DNA of 15,733 nt, from the NCBI GenBank assembly GCA_025774805.1, contig JALGZR010000089.1, forward strand, positions 1-15,733, read 5' to 3'. Under the pieces are notes generated by a model. It saw nothing but the letters and a program-made list of their open reading frames with translations. It did not search any database and was not told where the DNA came from. The translations under genes were made by a program, and so were the position numbers. This DNA is from a bacterium. GTDB taxonomy: Bacteria > ARS69. Every line of letters starts with the position of its first letter. Positions within the stretch are counted from its first letter, which is position 1. Positions 1 to 12,458 of this stretch are shown piece after piece.

Positions 1-114
1 CTTCGACAATATCAGCGTGATCGCCGCCGTCAGCGTCGTCTTCCCGTGATCTACGTGACCGATCGTCCCCACGTTCACGTGTGGCTTCGTTCGCTCGAAC
101 TTCTGCTTCGCCAT
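1..114 (-). CDS. tuf: Elongation factor Tu, N-terminal 38 residues (partial, runs off the left edge)
   Basis: EF-Tu is the GTPase that brings aminoacyl-tRNA to the ribosomal A site. The 38 visible residues begin [20 protein letters not shown] and include the G1 P-loop GHVDHGKTT at residues 19-27, which is diagnostic of EF-Tu. The start is the ATG at 112-114. Purine-rich AGGAAAGG lies about 10 nt upstream as a slightly distant Shine-Dalgarno. The gene follows fusA by 138 bases on the same strand, the classical tufA position at the end of the str operon. The C-terminal end of a second tuf copy lies at the other edge of the window, so the genome holds at least two copies. The switch regions and domains 2 and 3 fall outside the window. 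Confidence 0.97.
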
Positions 115-177
115 TTCCCGTTACCTTTCCTCGATCACGGTGGTCACCCGCACCGCGATCTCACGGAACGACGTTGA

Positions 178-233
178 TCGCGCCTGCCGGCGCGACCGGG
201 AGTTGGAACCGGCCAGGCACTTCTGCCGACCGG
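178..233 (-). other. Two small hairpins in the fusA-tuf spacer
   Basis: The 138-base spacer contains two inverted repeats. One is at 178-195, a 7-bp stem TCGCGCC/GGCGCGA with a 4-nt loop. The other is at 209-233, GGCA/TGCC around a 4-nt loop with an outer CCGG/CCGG helix and a small internal loop. Neither is followed by a U-run on the minus strand, so they do not look like intrinsic terminators. They may stabilise the fusA 3' end or mark processing between fusA and tuf messages. I see no convincing tuf promoter in the spacer. Confidence 0.4.
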
Positions 234-252
234 CCGCAAAAGGGAGGCCATC

Positions 253-2352
253 TTACGCGACCCTCGCCTCCCCTGTCACCTTCGCAATCACGCCCTCGGC
301 GATTTTCGCCGGGACCTCCTGGTAGTGCGAGAACTGCATGGAGTAGATCGCCCGGCCCTGGGTTGCCGACCTCAGGGCGGTGGCGTAACCGAACATGGTG
401 GAGAGGGGCACGGTGGCGGCGACCACGTGGGCATCCGCCCTCATGACCGTCCCGGCGATCCGGCCCCGGCGCCCGTTCAGGTCGCCGATGACGTCCCCGA
501 GATACTCCTCTGGTACCACAACTTCAACATCCATAAAGGGTTCCAGGATCGCGGGATCCGCTTGGGCCGCCGCTTCGCGGAAGGCCATGGCCGCGCAGGC
601 CCGGAAGGCCATCTCGCTCGAGTCGACGTCGTGGAAGGAGCCGTCTCGCAGGATGACCCGGACGTCCTCGATCTGGAACCCGGCCAGCGGCCCGTTGTCC
701 ATGGCGTCGACGACCCCCCGCTCCACAGCCGGGATGAACTCGGTGGGGATCGCCCCTCCCTTGATCTCGTTGACGAACTCGAAGCCCTTGCCGGGGTCGT
801 TGGGCTCCACGCGGATCATGACGTGGGCGAACTGCCCCCTCCCCCCCGTCTGCTTGACGAAGCGCCGATTCACCTCGGCGGGGCGGCGGAGGGTCTCGCG
901 GTAGGCCACCTGCGGCCTCCCGACCCGAGCTTCGACCCGGAACTCCCGGAGGAGCCGGTCCACGAGAATCTCCAGATGCAGCTCGCCCATGCCCGAGATG
1001 ATCGTCTGACCGGTCTCCTCGTCGGCCCGGACCTTGAACGTCGGGTCCTCCTCGACGAGCTTCGTGAGGGACACGCCCAGCCGGTCGGCGTCGGCCTGGG
1101 AGTTCGGCTCGATCGCGACCGAGATCACCGGATCGGGAAAGACCATGGACTCGAGGAGGACCGGGTGCTCCGGCGCGCAGAGGGTGTGGCCCGTCGATAC
1201 CCTGCGGAGCCCGACCGCCGCGGCGATCTCCCCCGCGTGGACCTCCTTCACCTCCTGGCGCTTCTCGGCGTGCATGAGGAGGAGTCGCCCGATTCTCTCC
1301 CTCTTTCCCGTGGCGGAGTCGAGGAGCTGCATCCCCGTCCTCACCACGCCTGAATACACCCGAAAATAGGTGAGCTTTCCAACGTAGGGATCGGTCATGA
1401 TCTTGAAGCAGAGCGCGGTGGTCGGGGCCGAATCGTCCGCCGGCCGGGTCACGATTCCCTCGCCCCTCGCGCCCATCTCGTGGCACTCGACCGGAGGCAC
1501 GTCCAGGGGGGAGGGCAGGAAGGCGACGACCGCGTCGAGCAGTCGCTGGACCCCTTTGTTCTTGAAGGCCGATCCGCAGAGGACCGGGACGATCGACCCG
1601 TCGATGGTCGAGGCGCGGATGACGTCCCTCAGCTCCCGCGCGGAGATGTTCTCCCCGTTGAGGTACCGCTCCATGAGGTCGTCGCAGTGGTCGGCGATGG
1701 ACTCGATGAGCTCGGTCCGGGCCGCCTGGGCCTGGTCCATAAGATCCTCGGGGATGTCCATCACATCGAACGTCATCCCCTGGCTCTCTTCGTGGTAGAC
1801 GTAGGACTTCATCGGGATCAGGTCGATGATCCCGTTGAACAGCTCGCCCTCCCCCATCGGCAGATGGAGCGGGATGGCCTTCGCCCCGAGCCGCTCGCGA
1901 ATCGAGCGGACGACCTTCGTGAAGTTGGCGCCGACGCGATCCATCTTGTTGACGAACGCGATACGCGGCACGCCGTACTTGTCGGCCTGGCGCCAGACCG
2001 TCTCCGACTGGGGCTCGACGCCGCCGACGGCGCAGAATACCGCGATCGCCCCGTCGAGCACGCGCAGGCTCCGCTCCACCTCGACGGTGAAGTCGACGTG
2101 TCCGGGCGTGTCGATGATGTTGACCCGGTGGCTCTTCCAATCACAGTTCGTCGCGGCCGACGTGATGGTGATGCCCCGCTCCTTCTCCTGCTCCATCCAG
2201 TCCATGGTGGCGCCGCCGTCGTGGACCTCGCCCATGCGGTGCACCATCCCCGTGTAGTAGAGGATCCGCTCGGTGATCGTCGTCTTCCCGGCATCGATGT
2301 GGGCCATGATGCCGATGTTGCGGAGGTTGGTCAGAGAGTGACTGCGGGCCAT
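253..2352 (-). CDS. fusA: Elongation factor G (EF-G)
   Basis: EF-G is the translocase GTPase that moves tRNA and mRNA after peptide-bond formation and helps recycle ribosomes. The 699-residue product is full length for the family. The GTPase motifs are all present: G1 AHIDAGKTT (17-25), G2 RGITIT (59-64), G3 DTPGHVDF (81-88), G4 NKMDR (135-139), and GSAFKNKG as G5. Domain IV shows GGRGQFAHV and the tip sequence [10 protein letters not shown]. The ATG at 2352 is chosen because [20 protein letters not shown] matches the normal EF-G N-terminus and AGGA lies 5 nt upstream. A longer frame to 2427 would add 25 low-complexity Arg-rich residues. The gene lies 272 bases after rpsG and before tuf, as in the str operon. 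Nothing in the sequence suggests the mitochondrial-like EF-G2 paralogue. Confidence 0.97.
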   Translation of the reverse strand: MARSHSLTNLRNIGIMAHIDAGKTTITERILYYTGMVHRMGEVHDGGATMDWMEQEKERGITITSAATNCDWKSHRVNIIDTPGHVDFTVEVERSLRVLDGAIAVFCAVGGVEPQSETVWRQADKYGVPRIAFVNKMDRVGANFTKVVRSIRERLGAKAIPLHLPMGEGELFNGIIDLIPMKSYVYHEESQGMTFDVMDIPEDLMDQAQAARTELIESIADHCDDLMERYLNGENISARELRDVIRASTIDGSIVPVLCGSAFKNKGVQRLLDAVVAFLPSPLDVPPVECHEMGARGEGIVTRPADDSAPTTALCFKIMTDPYVGKLTYFRVYSGVVRTGMQLLDSATGKRERIGRLLLMHAEKRQEVKEVHAGEIAAAVGLRRVSTGHTLCAPEHPVLLESMVFPDPVISVAIEPNSQADADRLGVSLTKLVEEDPTFKVRADEETGQTIISGMGELHLEILVDRLLREFRVEARVGRPQVAYRETLRRPAEVNRRFVKQTGGRGQFAHVMIRVEPNDPGKGFEFVNEIKGGAIPTEFIPAVERGVVDAMDNGPLAGFQIEDVRVILRDGSFHDVDSSEMAFRACAAMAFREAAAQADPAILEPFMDVEVVVPEEYLGDVIGDLNGRRGRIAGTVMRADAHVVAATVPLSTMFGYATALRSATQGRAIYSMQFSHYQEVPAKIAEGVIAKVTGEARVA

Positions 2353-2399
2353 CGGTCCTGATTTCCTCACTGTTCTCACCCGCCGCCCGGTCGCGCGCC

Positions 2400-2563
2400 G
2401 TGCCCGCGACCCCGGCCTCGGGCACACCGGGCCGGCGACGTGTGACCCTCATACCTGGGGAATGAACCGGTCTCTCGCGGGATTGCGAGGTCCTCAACCC
2501 CCGGCGGACGTCATTCTGTCGGTCGGAGCCGGGGCCGAAGCGGCCGGCCGGCCCGAGGCCTCC
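2400..2563 (-). other. Structured rpsG-fusA spacer (inverted repeats)
   Basis: The 272-base gap between rpsG and fusA has no coding signal that I trust. It contains several inverted repeats: GTGCCCG/CGGGCAC at 2400-2406 and 2419-2425 (7 bp, 12-nt loop), CTCGC/GCGAG at 2474-2489, and an imperfect GC-rich stem at about 2525-2563 that includes GGCCG/CGGCC around a 3-nt loop. No U-tract follows any of them on the minus strand. I find no paired -35 and -10 boxes here, so fusA is probably read from the upstream rpsL promoter. Confidence 0.4.
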
Positions 2564-2624
2564 GCCGCCGGGGATCTCCGCGAGGGCAAGGCGCGCGACG
2601 CGGCCGGCCCTCCCTGTCGGAGAG

Positions 2625-3095
2625 CTACCAGCGGTAGTGCGAGAAGGCCTTGTTCGCATCGGCCATGCGATGCGTCTCTTCCTTCTTTCGGATCGAAGCT
2701 CCCTCGTTCTTGGAGGCGGCCATGAGCTCGGCCGCCAGCTTCTCGGGAAAATCCTTCTCGTTCCGGGCCATGGAGAACCCGATGATCCACCGGAAGGCCA
2801 GCGCCTGCCGTCGCTCGGGACGGACTTCGACGGGGACCTGATAGGTCGCCCCGCCCACGCGCCGGGACTTCACCTCGAGAACCGGCTTCACGTTGGTCAC
2901 CGCCTGCTTGAAGACGGTGAGGCCGGATTGGCCGGTCCGCTCCTCGATGATCTCCATCGCCTGGTAGAAACCGCGCTCCGCCGTGCTCTTCTTTCCGTCC
3001 TTCATGAGGCAGTTGATGAACTTGGCGGCGATCGTGGAGCCGAACTTCGAGTCCGGCAGAACCTCTCGCTTCGGTACTTCTCGACGTCTCGGCAT
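2625..3095 (-). CDS. rpsG: 30S ribosomal protein S7
   Basis: S7 is a primary binder of the 3' domain of 16S rRNA, nucleates head assembly of the small subunit and touches the E-site tRNA. The product is 156 residues, the usual length, beginning [20 protein letters not shown] and ending in the family signature AFSHYRW. The ATG at 3093-3095 is chosen over an upstream in-frame start (3143) because the conserved N-terminus begins here and GGAG stands 7 nt before it. It lies 120 bases after rpsL in the str operon. In E. coli S7 represses this operon by binding the rpsL-rpsG spacer. The spacer here is of comparable size, but I did not identify the S7 site by eye. Confidence 0.97.
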   Translation of the reverse strand: MPRRREVPKREVLPDSKFGSTIAAKFINCLMKDGKKSTAERGFYQAMEIIEERTGQSGLTVFKQAVTNVKPVLEVKSRRVGGATYQVPVEVRPERRQALAFRWIIGFSMARNEKDFPEKLAAELMAASKNEGASIRKKEETHRMADANKAFSHYRW

Positions 3096-3215
3096 GACTT
3101 CTCCGGAAGAGGCCCCCCGGCGGCGCCGGGGAGGCGTTTCCACGATCGGACCGTCACCGGCCGGGACCGTGCCCCGGGTGACGGGACCCTCCTCTCGATC
3201 GACTGCGTTCTCGAT

Positions 3216-3590
<375 letters not shown>

Positions 3591-3617
3591 TTCATCCTCC
3601 CGAACCGGGCGAAATCC

Positions 3618-3675
3618 GCCGGAACCCGGCCCACCCATCGGCCGAATGGCGGCCGAAAGAAAGGCAGAATGGGCC
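3618..3675 (-). promoter_or_regulatory. Structured 5' leader of the rpsL operon
   Basis: The predicted transcript has a leader of about 90 nt before the rpsL TTG codon. It holds a 7-bp hairpin TCGGCCG/CGGCCGA at 3638-3656. A closing helix GGCCCA/TGGGCC pairs 3670-3675 with 3628-3633 around it. A separate 5-bp hairpin GCCGG/CCGGC lies at 3618-3630. The closing helix and the 3618-3630 hairpin share bases 3628-3630, so they compete. This geometry would suit leader regulation by a ribosomal protein, but that is inference from base pairing only. Confidence 0.4.
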
Positions 3676-3688
3676 AAACAGGCGGGGA

Positions 3689-3717
3689 ATACTACGTTTC
3701 TCGGTATCCGAAGTCAA
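3689..3717 (-). promoter_or_regulatory. Sigma70-type promoter of the rpsL-rpsG-fusA-tuf operon
   Basis: On the minus strand TTGACT (-35, bases 3717-3712) is followed by a 17-nt spacer and TAGTAT (-10, bases 3694-3689). The -35 matches five of six consensus positions, the -10 box is a good match, and the spacing is ideal. Transcription should begin near 3682. The sequence after the -10 box is very C/G-rich (TCCCCGCC), the type of discriminator linked to stringent (ppGpp) control of ribosomal promoters in E. coli. Its place in the 201-base rpoC-rpsL gap, directly behind a hairpin, supports its role. Confidence 0.85.
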
Positions 3718-3718
3718 C

Positions 3719-3751
3719 CCCTCCCGACCCGGCCGGCCCGAGCCGGGAGGG
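3719..3751 (-). terminator. Strong GC hairpin at the rpoC end (probable terminator or 3'-end structure)
   Basis: A 14-bp stem with two G-U pairs closes on a 5-nt loop (left arm 3719-3732, loop 3733-3737, right arm 3738-3751). It begins 40 bases after the rpoC stop codon. The minus-strand sequence after the stem is GTTGACTT, without a U-run, so it is not a canonical intrinsic terminator. It abuts the -35 box of the rpsL promoter (one base lies between). It most likely ends or stabilises the rpoBC message and insulates it from the next operon. Confidence 0.6.
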
Positions 3752-3791
3752 ATCCCGTCCGCCTTCCCCTTTTCTTCCTCGTTCCCCCGGG

Positions 3792-7907
<4,116 letters not shown>

Positions 7908-7922
7908 TCGGTCCCTCCTTGA

Positions 7923-8006
7923 GGGCAGGGGATCGGACTTTACTGCCTGGCCCCGTACGGACCGGAGCGGCCCAATCGGGGACGATTCTCGTCGTACGTC
8001 CGGTCC
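7923..8006 (-). other. Folded rpoB-rpoC spacer: possible three-way RNA junction plus hairpin
   Basis: An 8-bp perfect inverted repeat GGACCGGA/TCCGGTCC pairs 7999-8006 with 7959-7966. It encloses two adjacent hairpins: GACGA/TCGTC with a 3-nt loop at 7981-7993, and CCC/GGG with a 4-nt loop at 7971-7980. Further along the message a 6-bp stem (7943-7948 with 7923-7928) ends three bases before the rpoC Shine-Dalgarno at 7914-7920. The outer helix reaches the last base of the rpoB stop codon. No U-tract is present. Function is unknown. Confidence 0.45.
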
Positions 8007-11000
8007 TACTCGTTTTCCTCGAGCTGGACGTCGAGCGCGAGGGCTTGAAGCTCCTTGACCAGTACGTTGAAGGACTCGGGGATCCCCGGCTTGGGCGGGT
8101 TGTCCCCCTTGACGATCGCTTCGTAGACGCGGGATCGACCCGCGACGTCATCCGACTTCACGGTGAGAAGCTCCTGGAGCGTATGGGCGGCGCCGTACGC
8201 CTCGAGCGCCCAGACCTCCATCTCCCCGAACCGTTGGCCGCCGAACTGGGCCTTTCCGCCCAGCGGCTGCTGGGTCACGAGAGAGTACGGGCCGATCGAC
8301 CGGGCATGGATCTTGTCATCCACCAGGTGGGAGAGCTTGAGCATGTAGATGAATCCCACCGTTACCTCGTGGTCGAACGGCTCTCCGGTACGGCCGTCGT
8401 ACAGCGTCGACTTGCCCGACTCCGGCAGACCGGCCTCCGCCAGAAGTCCCTTGATCTCTTCGATGGACGCACCGTCGAAGACCGGCGTCGCCATCGCACG
8501 ATCCAGCCGGTGCGCCGCCCATCCCAGATGGGTCTCGAGAATCTGACCGAGGTTCATGCGGGACGGAACGCCCAGCGGGTTCAGCAGGATCTCGACGGGG
8601 GTGCCGTCGGGCAGGTAGGGCATGTCCTCCTCGGCCACGATGCGGGCCACCACGCCCTTGTTCCCGTGGCGCCCGGCCATTTTGTCTCCGACCGAGAGCT
8701 TCCTCTTGCGGGCGATGTAGACCTTGACCAGCTTGACGACTCCGGGAGGCAGCTCGTCGCCCCGGGTGAGGCGCTCGATCTCCTTCTCCGACTGCGCCCG
8801 CATGTCCTCGATGACCCGGCGCGCCGCCTCGTGAATCCGGAGAACCCGTGCGTTCGCCTCGTCGTCGCCCGTGATCCCCTCCGTCCACGGGATGGAGTCC
8901 ATGTCGACGTCTTCGAAGAGCTTCTCGGTGATCTTCCGGCCCGCCCGGAAGATGTTCGTCCCCGTGATCGGATCGTCGACCCGCCGCGTGGTCAGATCCT
9001 GGAGCGCCGTCACGATCCGCTCGTTCCGCAGCTCCTCGACCGAGCGCACGTGCTTGCGCTCCTCTCGCTTGATGCGATCGACCTTGCGCTTCTCCTCCTT
9101 CTTACCGCGCTCATCCCGCTCGCGCCGGGAGAAGATCTTCACGTCGATCACGACCCCGTCCATGCCCGGAGGGGCCTTCAGAGAGGCGTCACGCACGTCG
9201 CCGGCCTTCTCGCCGAAGATCGCCCGCAGCAGCCGCTCTTCCGGAGAGAGCTCGGTCTCGCCCTTCGGGGTGACCTTCCCGACGAGGATGTCGCCGGCCC
9301 GGACCCGAGCGCCGATACGAATGACCCCGTCCTCGTCGAGATCGTGGAGCGCGTCCTCGCCGACGTTCGGGATCTCCTTGGTGATCTCCTCGGGTCCCCG
9401 CTTCGTGTCGCGAACCTGGATCTCCAGCTCCTCGATGTGGATCGACGTAAACCGGTCGTCGCGGATCAGCCGCTCCGAGATCAGGATCGCGTCCTCGAAG
9501 TTGTAGCCTTCCCAGGGCATGAAGGCGACCAGGGTGTTCACTCCGAGGGCCAGCTCGCCGTGATCGGTGGCGGGCCCGTCGGCGATGATCTCCTCCCTCT
9601 TCACCCGCTGCCCCGGGAACACGAGCGGACGCTGATTGATGCAGGTGTCCTGGTTCGACCGACGAAACTTCGTGAGCCGGTAGAGATCCAGTCCGCCGAA
9701 TCCGGTGAAGTCCTCCTCCTCGATCTTCCGTCCGAAGTGCTTCACGTAGATCGCGTTCGCGGACACGGAATCCACGATGCCCCCCCGCTTGGCGACCACG
9801 ACGGTCCCCGAGTCCCGGGCGACCTTCTCCTCCAGGCCCGTTCCCACGAGGGGCGACTCGGTCCGGAGCAGGGGAACGCTCTGACGCTGCATGTTCGAGC
9901 CCATCAGGGCCCGGTTCGCGTCGTCGTGCTCGAGGAAGGGAATGAGCGCCGCCGCCGCGGAGACGAGCTGCTTCGGCGACACGTCCATGTACTCGATCCG
10001 GGACGGGTCCACGATGGGGAAGTCACCTCGCTGCCGCCCGACCACGCGCTCGTTGGCGATTCGATCGCTCCGGTCGAGCTCCTCGTTGGCCTGGGCCATG
10101 ATGCTGCGGTCTTCCGCGTCCGCAGCCAGATACGTGATCTCCTCGCTGACCTTCCCGTTCTTCACGTTGCGGTAGGGCGTCTCCAGGAAGCCGTACTCGT
10201 TGACCCGGGCGTACGTGGCGAGGCTCGAGATCAGCCCGATGTTCGGACCTTCCGGAGTCTCGATCGGACAGATCCGGCCGTAATGAGTGTAGTGAACGTC
10301 CCGCACCTCGAATCCGGCCCGCTCGCGCGTGAGGCCGCCCGGCCCGAGGGCCGAGAGACGCCGCTTGTGCGTCAGCTCCGCCAGCGGATTCGTCTGGTCC
10401 ATGAACTGCGAGAGCTGGCTCGATCCGAAAAACGTCTTGATCACCGCGCTGATGGTCCTCGCGTTGATCAAATCGTAGGGAGTGATCTGATCCGCGTCCT
10501 GCAGGCTCATCCGCTCCCGGATGATCCGCGCCATCCGGGACAGGCCGACCGAGAACTGGTTGGCGAGCAGCTCGCCCACCGAGCGGATGCGGCGGTTGCC
10601 GAGATGGTCAATGTCGTCCGTGTAGCCCCGGCCGGAACGCAGGTCGACGAGGTAGCGGATGATCGCCAGGAAGTCCTCGTGCGTCAGCGTCACCGTGTCG
10701 ATCGCCACGTCGAGATCGAGGCGTTGGTTCAGCTTGTACCTTCCCACCCCGGCCAGGTCGTACCGCCTGGCGGTGAAGAACAGTTTGTCGAGCAGTCCCT
10801 TCGTCGTTTCCGCGCTGGGCGGGTCGCCGGGACGCAGGAGGTTGTAGATCTTCGCGAGAGCCTCTTCCTGGCTCTTCGCCCGGTCCTTGCGGAGCGTCTT
10901 GATGATGATATCGGTGTCCTGCACGCCCTTCGGCTTGCGCAGGAACACGACCTCCCGGATTCCGGCCTCCCGGGCTTCGGTGAGCATGTCCGAGTTGAAA

Positions 11001-11812
11001 TCGGAGTTCGCCTCACCGATGACCTCGCCGGTTTCCGGGTGGACGATGTCCTCGGCCAGGATCATGCCGACCAACTCGTCGTCCCGAGCGGAAGCGGCCT
11101 TCGTGAGCCGACGGGGATCGGCCTCGTAGAAGAGCTTCAGGATCTCCGCATCGCTCACGTAGCCGAGGGCACGAAGAAGGATCGTGACCGGGATCTTCCG
11201 ACGCCGGTCGATGTGCACGTACATGATGTCGTTGATGTCGAGACTGAACTCGACCCACGATCCCCGGTAGGGAATGATGCGCGCGGAAAAGAGCCGCTTC
11301 CCGTTCGGATGGATCTCCTCATCGAAGAAGACGCCCGGAGATCGGTGGAGCTGGCTCACGATCACCCGCTCGGCCCCGTTGATGATGAACGTGCCGCCCT
11401 CGGTGATGAACGGGAGCTCGCCGAGATAGACCTCCTGCTCGATCACGTTCTTCATCTTCTTTTCGTCGCCCGTGTTGTCCCAGACGATGAGACGAAGCGT
11501 GGCCTTCAGGGGCACGGCGTACGTCAGGTCCCGTTCCTGACACTCCTCGGTCTTGTACTTCGGGTTCCCGATCTTGTAGGAGACGAACTCGAGAGAGAAA
11601 TTGCCACGCGCGTCCGAGATCGGGAAGATGTCCTGAAAGACGGCCTGCAGGCCCTTTTTGTCGCGTCTCTCCGGCTTCACGTCGAGCTGGAGGAAGTCTC
11701 GAAACGAGTCGAGCTGTACCGCCAGGAGATTCGGGATCTCCATGACGGTCCCCAGCTTCGAGAAGTCGTGACGGATGCGGTTTCCATCCACCGACTGGGT
11801 GGTTCTGCTCAC
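8006..11812 (-). CDS. rpoB: DNA-directed RNA polymerase subunit beta (GTG start)
   Basis: Beta completes the polymerase active-site cleft and is the rifampicin target. The product is 1268 residues from the GTG at 11810-11812. The rifampicin region reads [20 protein letters not shown] at about 464-483, with the Asp, His, Arg and Ser contact positions all wild type, so sensitivity is expected. The C-terminal catalytic motif [10 protein letters not shown] is at about 1044-1053. A charged insertion before it (about 895-1015) corresponds to the beta SI2 insert. The GTG is preferred to the in-frame TTG at 11821: AAGGAG directly touches that TTG with no spacing, but lies 9 nt before the GTG. The gene follows rplL after 151 bases and leads into rpoC. 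Confidence 0.97.
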   Translation of the reverse strand: MSRTTQSVDGNRIRHDFSKLGTVMEIPNLLAVQLDSFRDFLQLDVKPERRDKKGLQAVFQDIFPISDARGNFSLEFVSYKIGNPKYKTEECQERDLTYAVPLKATLRLIVWDNTGDEKKMKNVIEQEVYLGELPFITEGGTFIINGAERVIVSQLHRSPGVFFDEEIHPNGKRLFSARIIPYRGSWVEFSLDINDIMYVHIDRRRKIPVTILLRALGYVSDAEILKLFYEADPRRLTKAASARDDELVGMILAEDIVHPETGEVIGEANSDFNSDMLTEAREAGIREVVFLRKPKGVQDTDIIIKTLRKDRAKSQEEALAKIYNLLRPGDPPSAETTKGLLDKLFFTARRYDLAGVGRYKLNQRLDLDVAIDTVTLTHEDFLAIIRYLVDLRSGRGYTDDIDHLGNRRIRSVGELLANQFSVGLSRMARIIRERMSLQDADQITPYDLINARTISAVIKTFFGSSQLSQFMDQTNPLAELTHKRRLSALGPGGLTRERAGFEVRDVHYTHYGRICPIETPEGPNIGLISSLATYARVNEYGFLETPYRNVKNGKVSEEITYLAADAEDRSIMAQANEELDRSDRIANERVVGRQRGDFPIVDPSRIEYMDVSPKQLVSAAAALIPFLEHDDANRALMGSNMQRQSVPLLRTESPLVGTGLEEKVARDSGTVVVAKRGGIVDSVSANAIYVKHFGRKIEEEDFTGFGGLDLYRLTKFRRSNQDTCINQRPLVFPGQRVKREEIIADGPATDHGELALGVNTLVAFMPWEGYNFEDAILISERLIRDDRFTSIHIEELEIQVRDTKRGPEEITKEIPNVGEDALHDLDEDGVIRIGARVRAGDILVGKVTPKGETELSPEERLLRAIFGEKAGDVRDASLKAPPGMDGVVIDVKIFSRRERDERGKKEEKRKVDRIKREERKHVRSVEELRNERIVTALQDLTTRRVDDPITGTNIFRAGRKITEKLFEDVDMDSIPWTEGITGDDEANARVLRIHEAARRVIEDMRAQSEKEIERLTRGDELPPGVVKLVKVYIARKRKLSVGDKMAGRHGNKGVVARIVAEEDMPYLPDGTPVEILLNPLGVPSRMNLGQILETHLGWAAHRLDRAMATPVFDGASIEEIKGLLAEAGLPESGKSTLYDGRTGEPFDHEVTVGFIYMLKLSHLVDDKIHARSIGPYSLVTQQPLGGKAQFGGQRFGEMEVWALEAYGAAHTLQELLTVKSDDVAGRSRVYEAIVKGDNPPKPGIPESFNVLVKELQALALDVQLEENE

Positions 11813-11864
11813 GTAGCCCAACTCCTTCGAACGGGGTGGGAACTACCGGTTCCGAAAGGAAGAG

Positions 11865-11907
11865 CGATCCGGATCCCCTCGGGCCGTGAAGCCGGGGACC
11901 CGATCCG
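11865..11907 (-). other. Long hairpin in the rplL-rpoB spacer (attenuator or processing candidate)
   Basis: Arms 11865-11878 and 11894-11907 can form a 14-bp helix with three G-U pairs and one mismatch around a 15-nt loop. The loop itself has a short GGC/GCC pairing. In the RNA it is followed by the pyrimidine-rich CTCTTCCTTTC, which is only weakly U-rich. E. coli has a partial attenuator and an RNase III site in the same spacer, and this structure is in the equivalent place. Confidence 0.55.
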
Positions 11908-11916
11908 ACCGCTACT

Positions 11917-11939
11917 CCCGGGAGCCGCTGCTCACCGGG
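11917..11939 (-). other. Hairpin just after rplL
   Basis: This is a 9-bp stem with one bulged base: CCCGG/CCGGG outside and GAGC/GCTC inside, closing on a 4-nt loop. It starts 24 bases after the rplL stop codon and has no U-tract behind it. Together with the larger hairpin at 11865-11907 it makes a tandem structure between the stalk genes and rpoB. Confidence 0.5.
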
Positions 11940-11963
11940 GGTCAGGTTGAGGAGTCCGGCGAT

Positions 11964-12353
11964 CTACTGGAGCTCTACGCTGCCGCCCGCTTCCTCGATC
12001 TGCTTCTTGATCTCCTCGGCCTCTTCCTGAGTCAGGCCCTCCTTGATCGGCTTCGGGGCTCCGTCCACGAGCTCCTTGGCCTCGCGCAAACCGAGACCGG
12101 TGATCGCCCGGACGGTCTTGATGACCTGGATCTTCTTGTCCCCCGCCGAGGTGAGGACCGCGTCGAACTCGGTCTTCTCCTCCACCGCGGCTTCACCGCC
12201 CCCCGCACCCGGCATCCCGGCCGGCATCGCCATCATGGGAGCGGCCGCGGAGACACCGAACTTCTCTTCCATCTCCTTCACGAGATCGGAGACCTCGAGA
12301 ACCGTCATGTTCCCGATGATGTCGACCACCTTGGTCACGTTTTCACTCGCCAT
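11964..12353 (-). CDS. rplL: 50S ribosomal protein L7/L12
   Basis: L7/L12 forms the flexible stalk dimers that recruit and stimulate translational GTPases such as EF-Tu and EF-G. The 129-residue product shows the three expected parts. An N-terminal dimerisation helix pair lies at about 1-33. A flexible Ala/Gly/Met/Pro hinge at about 34-57 contains [14 protein letters not shown]. The globular C-terminal domain contains [20 protein letters not shown] and [14 protein letters not shown], which form the factor-binding surface. The ATG at 12353 has GGAGG 9 nt upstream. It follows rplJ by 105 bases, and a short hairpin GCGGC/GCCGC lies at 12400-12414 in that gap. The hinge holds four methionines, more than the usual Ala-rich hinge. 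Confidence 0.97.
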   Translation of the reverse strand: MASENVTKVVDIIGNMTVLEVSDLVKEMEEKFGVSAAAPMMAMPAGMPGAGGGEAAVEEKTEFDAVLTSAGDKKIQVIKTVRAITGLGLREAKELVDGAPKPIKEGLTQEEAEEIKKQIEEAGGSVELQ

Positions 12354-12367
12354 CTTCGCTTTCCTCC

Positions 12368-12414
12368 GACGAAATCCGTCTTCTTTCTGCCTACCACGGG
12401 CGGCTCATCGCCGC
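12368..12414 (-). other. Two short hairpins in the rplJ-rplL spacer
   Basis: GCGGC/GCCGC closes a 5-nt loop at 12400-12414. GACG/CGTC closes a 5-nt loop at 12368-12380, directly before the rplL Shine-Dalgarno (GGAGG, 12363-12367). The second could tune access to the rplL start. rplL must be translated several times more than rplJ to supply multiple L12 copies per ribosome, so a local structure here is plausible but unproven. Confidence 0.35.
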
Positions 12415-12458
12415 GCTGTCTTCGATCGGTACCGGCACGATCACGCAACGATGTCCGG

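Noticed and set aside
2353-2427. N-terminal extension of fusA to an upstream start at 2427
   Set aside because: It adds 25 Arg-rich residues absent from EF-G, while the ATG at 2352 has a ribosome site and the conserved N-terminus.
2430-2500. A fusA promoter in the rpsG-fusA spacer (TTGAGG and TATGAG-like boxes)
   Set aside because: The boxes are about 36 bases apart and neither has a partner at proper spacing.
3591-3677. N-terminal extension of S12, including an in-frame ATG at 3638
   Set aside because: S12 begins almost universally at MPTINQ. The perfect Shine-Dalgarno serves the TTG, and the upstream ATG has none and lies inside a leader hairpin.
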